The notes under the pieces are model-generated. The model was not told the DNA's origin. It ran no database searches and saw only the letters and a program-made list of their open reading frames with translations. Made by a program: the position numbers and the translations under genes. 64,000 bases of DNA, taken from assembly GCA_030340625.1 (NCBI GenBank), contig JAOPHQ010005514.1, positions 1 to 64,000 on the forward strand, written 5' to 3'. This document shows positions 21,034 to 31,313 of this stretch, piece after piece. This stretch comes from Merluccius polli. Taxonomy: Eukaryota; Chordata; Actinopteri; Gadiformes; Merlucciidae. The first letter of the stretch is position 1. Each line of letters opens with the position of its first letter.

Positions 21034-21480
21034 TTAAAGGTACAATGTGTAGAATTAAGTGGTATCTCTTGGCAGAAATGGAATATAATATGTATAATAC
21101 ATTATGTTTTAATTGGTGTATAATGACCTGAAAATAAATATAATAAATAAATAAATCGTGTTATCGTTCCCTTAGAATGAGCCATTACATGGTGAGCGGG
21201 TCCTCTTCCACAGAGGCCGCCATGTTGCACCGCCATGTTTGTACAGTAGCCCAGAACGGACAAACGGCTGTAGAGAAATAAAGCCTTTGCCATTGCATAT
21301 TGTTGTTGAGACTAAAATAGGTTTGTTCGCCAACGTTTAGCAGCTGAGTTACCCCACGTTTGATACGTTTTACAATAACATCCACCCGCCAGGGACGTCC
21401 CGACATTAAAACTGAAAATGATATTTATAGCAGCAGAGCGCTACTGTGGTGGTGTATTAAGATAATTTCAATAGCACTTT
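21034..21480. mobile_element. TTAA-associated MITE, left part
   Basis: It starts at TTAA (21034-21037) followed by AGGTACAATGTGTAGAATTA, a very common terminus of a fish MITE family. It continues through a CCGCCATGTTTGTACAGTAG block at 21230-21250. The mirrored right end is not found, so the copy is truncated. Sequence from there to 21896 is AT-rich without a recognised feature. Confidence 0.45.
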
Positions 21481-21896
21481 ATTTAGCTTGAAAGTGTTTG
21501 TTTTTTTTAAGTTAAAGTTATTGGATATTCAACAGATATTCACGCTCTGAATTAGTGATGTGACATGGTGAACTAAAGACGTGATCACCGGTATGAGTCC
21601 TGTGTGTCTAGCGGTGTCTACCTGCCCAGGAGACGGTCGGGCAGCAGCACTCCTCTCTGTAGAGCCATCGTTTGGTCAATATTTCTACACTATAGGGAAA
21701 TTACCCTGAACAATAGCCTAACTCAGGTGCAATTAAACCGGATATGTCTCTTGTTAAAAAAAAATCAGAATGGATATAATATTAAAATGGCTGTTTAGAA
21801 GTTTAACTTCAAACGGTGCGCTAGCTAACAACTAGTACATCGGCATTAGCTCAAATATAAATACAAATATAAGAGTCATCACATTCATGAAACATG

Positions 21897-22137
21897 TTTA
21901 CTATGACATTATGTTTGACACCATATAATTTAAATTGAACCAAAGCTATTCAAAAGTGTTATATTAATAACATGTACCGGATGACTTATTCACTGTGACC
22001 TACCACTGAATGCGTGCTCAACGGCTGGAATAAACACAACGTCACCTCCACCCCTAATTAGTGAACACCTAACCCAACCAGCAGTGTGCAGCATAGGCCG
22101 AGAGAAACATAAACAAACAACGATATACAAACATGTG
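21897..22137. repeat. direct repeat flanking the Gypsy pol (left copy)
   Basis: It matches 25908-26120 over about 210 bp, from TTTACTATGACATTATGTT through CACTGAATGCGTGCTCA to AACAACGATATACAAA. It is probably LTR sequence of the Gypsy, but neither copy has clean TG/CA ends here and no 5-bp duplication was found. Confidence 0.6.
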
Positions 22138-22233
22138 ATATGTCAAACACTGTGATTCAAGACCATCAATACAAAAAAAGAGATAAACAAAACAAAAAAA
22201 ACTATGAGACTAAACACTATACCTGTCTCAGTA

Positions 22234-25200
22234 TCACAACTCCTTAACCCACAGCTCTCCGAACTCAATAAGCCTTGACACCGGCCTTATTAATCTCCCA
22301 GCCCTTGAGCTACGCTGACCCAGAGAACTGTCAACTACACCAGTGGTAACAGTGTCCTGTGCTACTGAAGCAGTAGGCACGTCAACAAGGCCCGTCCCTA
22401 GCTTGTAAAGAATGATCAGAGTCTGGTAGGTCAGTACAGGCACGGTCTGAACAAGACTGGTCACTATCATGTAGATCAGTACACACATGGTCTCCATTCA
22501 CAGTGACAACACCATCCCACATAAGGTCAGTACCCAGGTCACTCTGTAACAGCGGTAGGCCTGCAAGTGACGATGCAGCCAAAGGAGGCAAAATGACGCT
22601 TAAGGACATTGCATCATCTGCCAAACCTGGCAGACTGTCCAGTCCACTGTATTGTCAGTAGGCAGCCCCGACACCCACACTTGTACACAGTATCATCCAC
22701 TGTCATCCATTCAACAGCAGAATCCACATGTCCATCAGCTGAGTCAATAGATACTGTTACATCAGTGACATATGTGCCACCATCTGAGGAAGCATGAAGA
22801 GGGAGAAAATGTACTGGCAGTACCAAGTTCCGATGCACTGTGTTCTCTTGACTAGTGACGCTGTTCTGAATCTTAAGAGTGTGACTGTCAACATCCACAG
22901 CAGTGACAAGATAGATGGTGTTCTGCCAACAGTCAGCAAGCTTCCGCTTTCCATGTTCTCCTTTGTTGGCCAGCAATACCCGATCACCACCTCCACAGGT
23001 GCTCCGGTAACCTTCCTGTTGTACAGGTTAGCATGCCTCTTCAACTGCTTTACTGCACACACCTATGCAGTATCAACGCCTTCCCTCAGATCTTTCCTCA
23101 AGGAACATACAGGTCGTAATCAACGACTTCTGGGTTCTCAAGTGCAGAGTCAAAAACCATGTCAACAAGCAACCTTGGTACCCTCCCAAACATGAGCATG
23201 AAAGGGGCAAAGCCTGTAGTCTCATGGATTGTACAATTGTACGCAAACATGAGTGATTTCAGTGCATGAGGCCATCAATGTTTCGCCCTTGCTGGCAGAG
23301 CACATATCATGCCCCCCAATGTCCGATTCATCCTCTCACAGGATCTATTGCCCATTGGATGGTAAGGCGTGGTATGAGACTTGTGAACACCCACGACACT
23401 CAAAAGCTCAGCGATGAGACAACTCTCGAAATTGTGTATTACGGTCGAGTGTATACGGTGGGGCAGACCATAAACACAGAAAAAGTTGTTCCACAACTGA
23501 TGAGCCACGGACTTCGCTGATTGGTTGGGACACAAGAAATCATGCGCCAGCTTGGTAAAGTTGTCAGTAACCACACACACACCTCCTTCAGCATCTCACT
23601 TTGACATCCCTCTGCAGACCGTGACAGAAGAAACTCTGCCTCATCAGATACAACGTCCTCCATTGCCCGTGATGGCCAGCTTCATCGTGCACTCCCTTCA
23701 ACACTTTGGCCCTCAAGGATGCCACATCAGGTAAGCATAGAGGTAAGCCTTCCTCTTTGTAACCACATTCCTCGGTACGATACAGCACACCCATCCTGAC
23801 GGACAGCTTGTCCCAGCTCTTGAGAAGACGCAAAACGTCATCAGGCCCGTGCACATGTTCCCTCCTAGAGGGTCTTCGCCCTCTCTCCACAAAGCTGAAC
23901 ACTCTGTTCACCACACTGTCATTACGCTGCTACTCCATCAGCAGGTCATGTGGCAAGACATCAACATTAGACTGCTCAGCTGGCATCACAGCCTGAGGAA
24001 GCTGCAGCAGCAGCAGAGCATGGGAACACACATCATGTTCCAACCGTTTATGAGAACGAAGAACGGCTGCCACTTCCTGTCCAGACCAAGCACCAGCAGG
24101 TGCAGCCATGAAAGCCTGGCAATCACCAACGACCCTGGAAGAGTTGGAGGCCCCCTCAAAGGGGTTGGTAGACCACTAAAACACATCATGTACTTTGTTT
24201 GTGCACACAATATAACGGCTGCCTGCTTAGGGCATCCACAACAACATTCTTTGGACCATGAATGTATTTGATGTCAAAGTCAAAGAGGGTCAGTTTGGCA
24301 ACCCATCTCTGCTCGTAAGCATCAAGCTTAGCTTTCGTCAGGATATATGTCAAGGGGTTATTATCATTCCACACAGTGAACTGCTGGCCCCGCAGCCAAT
24401 GATGGAACTTCACAGCCAACTTCATTGCAAATAATTCAATACTGTGTGCTGGATATTTCAACTGTGCATAGCTGAGTGACTTGCTTGCAAAGGCTACAGG
24501 TCTTGCAGCAGAACTCCCCTCCTGTACCTGTGACAGCACAGCCCCCAGGCCATTGCTTGACGCATCCACAGAGAGCAAGAATGGCTCATCAAAGTTGGGG
24601 TGAGCCAACAAGACTCTATCCAACAGAACTTGTTTTAACTGGCCGAAAGCCTGCTTTCACTCCACCGTCTGATCATCCACAGTCGGTTTCCTAACAGGCG
24701 GCGCCGCTTTTTCCCTTTCCAACGAGGGGTCCTGGTCCCTGTTGTCAACCCAAAGAGAGGCCTAGCGATGGCTGAGCAGCCCTCAATGAATTGCTGGTAG
24801 TACACTACCGTCCCGAGGAACGATCTCCGTTTTTTTCTGAAATGGAATGTCAGTACGACTGATGACATGCCCCAGAAACTTCATGGACCGCTGAAGAAAG
24901 TGGCACTTCTTCAGGGCCAACTTCAGGTTGTGTGCTTTAAGAAGTTGGAAGACCATGTCCAGTTGCTGAAGAGCCATACCCTCGGTAGGCGTGTATACCA
25001 GAACATCATCCACAAGACTAAGAAAGTTCTGGTCCCCAAAGATGTTTAACATCATCATCCTCATGAAGTTTGCAGGGCTGTTGTATAACCCCTGAGGCAA
25101 AATGGTGAGACACCTGACATGAAGGAACATCATTATCACCCAACCCCAAGACACCACCGGATGCATCACCAGGTCTGTTCAATTCAGTGTTGTGTATGTC

Positions 25201-25905
25201 AGAAATGTCAGGTAAACAGGAACAGTCATTGATCAGAGTCATCCCATCTTTGCAACCAGGGAGCACATCAGCCGCCCCATGCACATGCTGTTGTAGAACA
25301 ACTTGTGAGTTGTCAGTCACACCTGAACAGTCAGAGTCAAAGTCCTCTAACGCCATGCAGGGAGAAACATCCGCCAACATAGCATTACGTCTCAGTGTCA
25401 CTGAATTCGGAGATGGGTTTATCACCCTCACAGGAAGCCACCATCACCACGCAACAGCGCCACAGTTCTCCCAACCTGGATTGTCTATGGTTTCGACCTC
25501 AAACTGCTTGGTTCAATAACAACAGCACTGCCGTCAGTGTGCCTCAGTCTACCCCACCCAATGCTCTTGCATCGGTTCCAGGGTCACCGCCCTCCTCAGT
25601 CTCAGGGTCCAAACTTTGTCAGGCACGTCACCTTCTCTCCATCGCTCCACATTAGCCACCACGCTGATCAGTCTGTTCCCCTTAGCACAGTCTTGCTCTG
25701 AGGTAAACACCCCCTTTTTAAAATCTCTAGTGGTTTTCAACTGGCGAATCAGGTACCTCAGGAGATTGCTGCCCAAGATGAGGTCAACACACTGGCCTTC
25801 AAAACCACATCAGTATGGCTCAATGAGCCATACAATGAAGGTAAGACACTAGAGCTCAAGGTGCAGACCATAGACCCACTATCCAGCAAGGCTCTCACTC
25901 CCACA
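22234..25905 (-). pseudogene. Gypsy-type (Metaviridae) pol, truncated and frameshifted
   Basis: Minus-strand order: protease start (LLDSGSMVCTLSSSV, about 25890-25840); GSNLLRYLI (25776 on); a deletion that removes the first half of RT; RT palm remnant LPQGLYNSPANFMRMMM and LVDDVLVY (25100-25000); RT connection FLGTVVYYQQFIEGC (about 24830); RNase H with SVDASSNGLG, IELFAMK and WNDNNPLTY (24623-24186). Next come the integrase zinc-binding region (KVLKGVHDEAGHHG, about 23690), the integrase core (VVTDNFTKLAHDF and TTPYHPMGNRSCERMNR, 23580-23275), and the GPY/F-like C-terminus (VHRNLVLPV, about 22830). The polyprotein tail SRAGRLIRPVSRLIE ends at 22234. Several frame changes and stops make it non-functional. 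Gag is absent. It lies in the same orientation as the surrounding retrovirus but is a separate, inserted element. Confidence 0.85.
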
Positions 25906-25907
25906 TC

Positions 25908-26120
25908 ATTTACTATAACATTATGTTCAACATCATATCATTTAAATTGAACCAAAACTATTCTAAAGTGTTATATTAACTATATGTACCGGACAACTTA
26001 TTCACTGTGACCTACCACTGAATGCTTGCTCAATGACTAGGACGACATCTCTACCCCTAATCAGTGAGCACCTAATCCAACCACCAAGAGATACATACAC
26101 AAACAACGATATACAAAGAC
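25908..26120. repeat. direct repeat flanking the Gypsy pol (right copy)
   Basis: Counterpart of 21897-22137. On its left it abuts protease coding sequence directly, so PBS and gag of the Gypsy are missing. On its right a TGTAACAG-type start (reverse strand, about 26157) may be the real LTR edge, inverted relative to TGTAACAAG at 13200 and 20954. Confidence 0.6.
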
Positions 26121-26734
26121 AAGTGGAATATTCATAATAATCTGTTACAAGTGCGGTAACAGCCTGACTACCTTGTACAGGTTGTACCATTGGTAGTCTG
26201 AGAAGGATCCGTCACAGGGATACGGTGAAGCTACCTGTGGTATTAGTTCTGTCCACCCGGCCATGTTATTTATGAACAGAGATTAGTAGAACGAATCACC
26301 AATGCAATTTACAAACTCAATAGGGGTTTCTCACTCCCGCGGAATTGGTTCTTTTGATTTGTAGCCCCCCATTTCCACTTCCTATATTCAGTGAGTTAGT
26401 ATAACAGCAGTTAGTTCAGACATTCGTAAAAGGTAGATGACTCATTTGTTTAATTGATTTAAACACACATAAATCAAATTTTATGATCTAGTTTCTTTCC
26501 GTTCTTTCAATGTCGTTCAGTACAAGATGTTACTAATGATCGTCAGTCAGATTTACACATTATCCCCTCAGTCGGATTTACACATTATCCCTTCAGTCGT
26601 AATTACACTACCTATTTACATCTAGTTTAACCCTATTTACAACAGTTACATCAACATATAATTTCGGAATACAAAGGCAGTCAATTCCTCTGTAGAGGGA
26701 AGTAGAGGGAATAATGAGTTACCTCAGTCCGGTA
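26121..26734 (-). other. retroviral leader and possible gag start
   Basis: This is the sequence between the primer binding site and the inserted elements. A minus-strand ATG at 26264 opens about 39 codons, beginning MAGWTELIPQ, before a stop. It is a possible gag N-terminus, judged only by position. A short tandem (CAGTCGGATTTACACATTATC-like, slightly diverged) occupies 26549-26600. Confidence 0.35.
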
Positions 26735-26751
26735 TCCCACTTCTGACACCA
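26735..26751 (-). promoter_or_regulatory. primer binding site, tRNA-Leu type
   Basis: On the minus strand, 2 nt after the LTR, it reads TGGTGTCAGAAGTGGGA. Its complement TCCCACTTCTGACACCA equals, as I recall it, the 3' end of vertebrate tRNA-Leu(CAA) including CCA. This fixes orientation and the inner edge of the 5' LTR. Confidence 0.85.
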
Positions 26752-26753
26752 AT

Positions 26754-27164
26754 TGTTGAGATCTTTTACTCTATTGTCTATTTGGATGGAGTCATCTATC
26801 TTTTCTCAAACCCTGGAAGCTTACGGACGTCCGGGAAACAAAGTGAGCTGAGACAGTGGGTACTGTTTAAAATCACAATGCTTTTGATTTATTCAGGCTG
26901 TTGGCACATATTTAGAAAGTATCAAAAACAAGTTGTATGCGGCCCGTCAAGGCCCTGTTCAGAATCACATGCTCAGCACCCCCAAGACAACAGAGTATTT
27001 AAAGAAGCAGGTACAAGGCCTACACAAGAGGTACAAGTATATAGAGTACATTAGTTCACATTTACTGTGTGGGAAGAGACATTACAACTTGGGCTAGAGA
27101 AACCTTATGGGCATCTGAAGGATAACTGATAAGGTGGTCGCTCTGCCCTCTCACATTTAGTCCA
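26754..27164 (-). repeat. 5' LTR of the endogenous retrovirus
   Basis: This 411-bp partner of 5585-6030 lies directly upstream (minus strand) of the primer binding site. ATACCATT follows at 27165-27172. It lacks the roughly 30-bp insertion of the other LTR. Confidence 0.82.
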
Positions 27165-27210
27165 ATACCATTACAAGTGTTTATTCCTAATACCATTACA
27201 AGTTTTCACC
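27165..27210. repeat. 25-bp tandem repeat, right part of the split array
   Basis: Two copies of the same AATACCATTACAAGTGTTT unit as at 5424-5584 continue directly after the retroviral target duplication. From 27211 to 27660 I see only AT-rich sequence. Confidence 0.85.
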
Positions 27211-27668
27211 AAATTAAATAAGGAACAAATCACAAGAGCTTTTGGATCAAGACATTTCTAAATGATTGTGAGGTCAGTGGAAATGTGATTGGATGATTAG
27301 GAAACAGTTACTATTAATAATGTCCCTTCAACAGGAAATTGCATGGTCAATTCGCTTCAGACAGGCTCAAATGGGTCCTTCATTTGTGATACAATTCTTA
27401 AACTGCAGTATATAAATATAATTTAAACTCAAATGTCATGACCTTACATCCTGGCCAAAATCTAGGCCCAATGTGATTTAGATTCAACCTTCGACATCAA
27501 TTGCCCTCAATGCCACTGTATGGTGGTGAGTGGAGCTGATTGTTGGCGAGTTTGTTTGCATGTGAACCATTGACACTATGCAAACATACTTATTGTCAGC
27601 CTGAGCATCTCTCTCTGTATCTTCCCCATATGTAACTGCTGTGGAACTACTCTACTGTATCCCTAACA

Positions 27669-27948
27669 CAGTGGTTCTCAAATGTGGATACGCCACTGTA
27701 TTAGTAATTTAATTAGTTGAATGTGAATACCACCTTAATAAAATGAAATAAAATATTTATATTTGTATTTGCACCACTCAACTGCAGAACGAAGCACAAC
27801 TTTAATGTTACCAAATAACATGCACATACATTATTTATATTTTGTATCATTTTTTCCCTCCCCAAAATGATTTGTGCTGGTGAAAGGGGTACTTGGCTAA
27901 AAAAATATCTTGGGGGGTACATTAGTAAAAATATTTTGAGAACCACTG
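27669..27948. mobile_element. hAT-type MITE (CAGTGGTTCTCAAA ends)
   Basis: It begins CAGTGGTTCTCAAA and ends TTTTGAGAACCACTG. Flanks CCCTAACA (27661-27668) and CCCTAACC (27949-27956) agree at 7 of 8 bases. AT-rich interior with GGGGGTAC, typical of Charlie-like hAT MITEs. Confidence 0.85.
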
Positions 27949-27956
27949 CCCTAACC

Positions 27957-29053
27957 CAACTGGCATCACCCTATTGTTATTTGTAGAGCCATTCAGATCT
28001 TGCAATCCGTTTTCCTCTTTTTATTGTTTGTGATTTTAATCGTTGCTTTGCTGATTCTACTAGTTTGTATGTGTCACCTGCTGTCCTTGGCAAAATAAGT
28101 TTCTCTGCTATGGTTCTATTGGAGGGGCTTTCAAATGTCTAGTATTGGGACCCAATACATTGTAAGAAAGGGTCAGGTAGAGCAAGCATAATGGTGTATT
28201 ATAAAAGGAAAAGTATAGGCCCTGGTACAGTTTGAGCTGGACACAGTAATGAAAGCGTCATTAGAATTCAGAACAGCTCTATATTAGAGCCGCCATTACG
28301 GGCCACATTTCATGGTCTGAACTTCTCATTTAAAGCCAACTAATGGAGTGCAGACGCAGACGTGAGCTCATAATCTCAGTGGGGTGTGTGTGTGTGTGTG
28401 TGTGTGCGCGCAAGCGCACCAAGCGAGCGCATCGAAGTTTACGGAAGTCAACAGTAAGTCTTTTATAGGTATAGCTACATATAGGTATAGGTAACGCCCC
28501 CCCGCCTTGCAGAGCTAGCCTGAGCCCAGAGTGGAACCAGTAACTTTCAACCTTCATTACGGCCTGAACCACTGCCACCCCATACACTGAACCAACCACA
28601 CAGCCAGCGTACAGTGAGTTAGGATGTGCATACGTAAGTGTCCCCACCCCTCCCAGGCATGAGCAAAGGAATTAGGCCATTTATTACACAAATGGATGTG
28701 CAGTTACATTTGACAGAAAGGCCTCTGCTCCCAGAGCGAATCAACAATGAATCCAAGCAATGCCATGCTGCAAATCTGCTGAGGGCTTCCAACCCCACTA
28801 CCCCCCCCCATGCACCACACTGCATAAATCTCAGATTCACGTTATAAATCAGACAGCATCCAGACAACTGAGCAATAACAGGAGCAGCTTGGTGTGGTGG
28901 TTCTGTCTATTGCCACAGAGATATTTCAGTATGAACTATACTATAAAGACTATAAAAAACACCCTAATGATGTTTGAATGAGATTGGAAGATGACAGCCA
29001 CAAACTTCAACAGCATAAATAATAAACAATACATAATAAATAGCTAAATAACT

Positions 29054-29098
<45 letters not shown>

Positions 29099-29755
29099 AT
29101 ACTGTAGAACCAAACTGGTTAAAACTTCACATTCTTTCATCTCTGCTTAGTGAACATAGTGACCCTGATGTGTTAATGAAGGTAAGCCGGCCATTCCAAA
29201 CCCATCTCACTAGCCTGAACGGGGGTTTGCTACATCAAGCATGCTCCTGGGTGTTTCTGGATCATCACTGTGCTTATCATGAAGGCACATATGTGAACAC
29301 ACATCCTAACCATTAAATGGTTGAACGGGCTTCACAGACAGAGGAGATGCTAACATATCGACTAAAGTTCAAAATGTTCCTTCTCTTATCACTTTCCTTC
29401 TTTAATTTAACCTACCATTTATGTCTGCTTGGTTTGTTTAATTTCAGCAGAATGGAGGTGGTGATAAGCTAATTTAAGACAGCGCTTTTAGAATAGGGAT
29501 CAGACTGAAGTCTATAATGTAGTCTGCTACATTAGGCCCACAGGAATACAGTTGTGCCATGAAATCCATAAGTTTTAACACCAATCACTTTGAGTCACTG
29601 TCAATCGCTATACCTTCTCATGGATCGGCCTCAATATTAATAATAATAATATTAATAATTCATTTCATTTATATTATAATAATATTAATTCTCATCTTTG
29701 CAATATATAGGTATGTGTACATGTTTTTCTGAGTAAATTAAGTATTTTCTTTCTG
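27957..29755. other. non-coding stretch with microsatellites
   Basis: (GT)n lies at 28381-28406, running into CGCGCAAGCGC, and (CA)n at 29058-29096. No exon with splice context or element end was recognised. Long-looking frames near 28330-28867 are not supported. Confidence 0.6.
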
Positions 29756-30056
29756 TTAAAGGAGCTATAGACGATATTTTTTATACAAAATTATTACATT
29801 TTATATAACATTATTATAGCAGCAAACAACTATTGGAGTAATGGCGTCCTGACCAGAGAATTACGTCACACTCCCTCTGTGTGTGTGTTGTAATCCAAGC
29901 TTCTCTTTTCTTTGTTTTGGTAGCCGGGCCAGCCGTGGTTCATGCTAGCACACACGCCTTGCATGAGAGGTCATGTTAGTCCCTCCCTGTGAAACCGTTG
30001 CCCCTCCCCGCGTTTAAATACAGAGTGACGTTGCACACAGGGTTGTAAACAGCGTG

Positions 30057-30212
30057 ATGGCAGAGTTCAGTTCGAAGCGTTCAGCTGAAGGCGACCGTCC
30101 TGAACGTCCTCCACCGAACAAACCACATTCATTGGCTAAAAAGGCCTCCGACAAAGAAAGAGATAAGACCAGGTCTGGCTTTTCTGAGATGGAGAGCCCT
30201 ATGAGCGGCTAA
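30057..30212 (+). pseudogene. 51-codon start-exon remnant in the Kolobok-like element
   Basis: An ATG in a CpG-rich, promoter-like context opens MAEFSSKRSAEGDRPERPPP with a basic KK..DKERDKTR stretch, then stops at 30210-30212. It resembles the N-terminus (basic, NLS-like) of a transposon-encoded protein seen repeatedly in fish genomes. It is too short to assign a domain and is probably a relic of the autonomous parent. Confidence 0.4.
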
Positions 30213-30769
30213 AGGGTTCCAACTTGACTCAGAGCTGGCGTTTCTTCTCCTCAACACGTAAGTACAGTGATGGGCACATGATGTAACATGTATGTTTTCA
30301 TTAGTGCAGTAGGCATGCTAGGTAACTATTATGATATTGGTCTGCAATTGCTACTTGCCTTACGGTCGAATATCACAGTGCTTCAATGGATTTTACAATG
30401 CTAGCGTGGGCTACTGGTTGTGGCTGTTTTTTCTGTTGGCTCAAATGTACACAACCTTTGGGGTTGTAAATGATCACCAGCTACATAAATCATATTTTAC
30501 TAGAGGTTTTAGGTAGCTAGCGTGAACAGGATAGCTGGCAGCCTAATAATTACGATACATGGATTAAGTCACTTGGCAGATCTAACAAATAGTTTATTAC
30601 CTACATTACTAATGTTACTAAAATAACTCTATACTGTAAACATCTATATTCACCAACAAAATAATAGCCAAGATGTACATCCTCTTGTTTGCCTATTGTA
30701 CGGCACTACGTCGTCACTTGACATTATTCACAAAAGTAATTTTTTGTTGTTGAGTCTTCACACATATTT

Positions 30770-31171
30770 ACACTTACATTTTACATTTAGGGCATTTAGC
30801 AGAAACTTTTGTCCAAAGCGACTTACAATAAGTACTTTGTCAGAAGAAGTGAAACAACAATATATCGCTGTCGGTACAGTAAGGAATAGAACAAGTTTCA
30901 AGCATTCATAATTGCTAGGTTAACCCATTCCTCGTATGGAACAAAGATAGCTAGGGTTAAAATGGTACACAATGTTCTAAATGCTATTTTTAAGTGCCAG
31001 GATGTACGAACATACAATAACTGCGTAAGAAGATTTTAGTTTTTTTTTTGTTTGGGGAGGGGAGGAAGGAGGCTATGCAGAGTCCAGGTGAACTCTGAAC
31101 AGATGGGTCTTGAGTCTCTTACGGAAGCTGATCATTGATTCTGCAGTCCTCACGTCAGCAGGGAGCTCGTT
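30770..31171 (-). mobile_element. L2-like LINE, 3' part
   Basis: On the minus strand it holds the C-terminal ORF2 stretch NELPADVRTAESMISFRKRL (31175-31115 region) ending in a short stop-terminated tail. The 3' end TAAGTCGCTTTGGACAAAAG...CTAAATGCCCTAAATGTAA follows, the standard tail of this fish LINE. It continues the 5' part at 34847-36540 across the HERO insertion. Confidence 0.8.
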
Positions 31172-31222
31172 CTGGTTTATTATACACCTTCTGGTGCAAC
31201 CTAGACACATCATCAGTGATGT
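31172..31222. repeat. 51-bp direct repeat, left copy
   Basis: Identical over 51 bp to 34796-34846 (CTGGTTTATTATACACCTTC...ATCAGTGATGT). The pair brackets the HERO-type element and is read as an unusually long target duplication. Confidence 0.92.
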
Positions 31223-31313
31223 GACCTGGGGTCATCGGGTGTTTCGGGTCTTTCAACATCAGACACCCTCACCCAGGCGACCCAGCCAGGGGTGATCAGT
31301 CCCCGGCTTGTGT

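Larger units (their letters stand above)
5577..27172 (-). mobile_element. endogenous retrovirus (minus strand) expanded to 21.6 kb by nested insertions
   Basis: Two related LTRs at 5585-6030 and 26754-27164 flank the region. ATACCATT occurs directly outside both (5577-5584 and 27165-27172), and the same 25-bp tandem repeat continues on both sides. Reading on the minus strand from the right, the order is 5' LTR, 17-nt primer binding site (26735-26751), leader, gag (13155-12004), integrase remnant (about 11680-11100), env remnant (about 7320-6841) and 3' LTR. Protease, reverse transcriptase and RNase H of this element are not found and are presumed deleted. About 13 kb of younger elements lie between leader and gag. 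An 8-bp duplication is longer than the usual 4-6 bp, and I see no clear polypurine tract next to the 3' LTR. Assignment of both LTRs to one provirus therefore rests mainly on the split tandem repeat. Confidence 0.7.

Noticed and set aside
28330..28981. Overlapping 70-105 codon ORFs
   Set aside because: No recognised domain, splice context or element; ORFs of this size are expected by chance.
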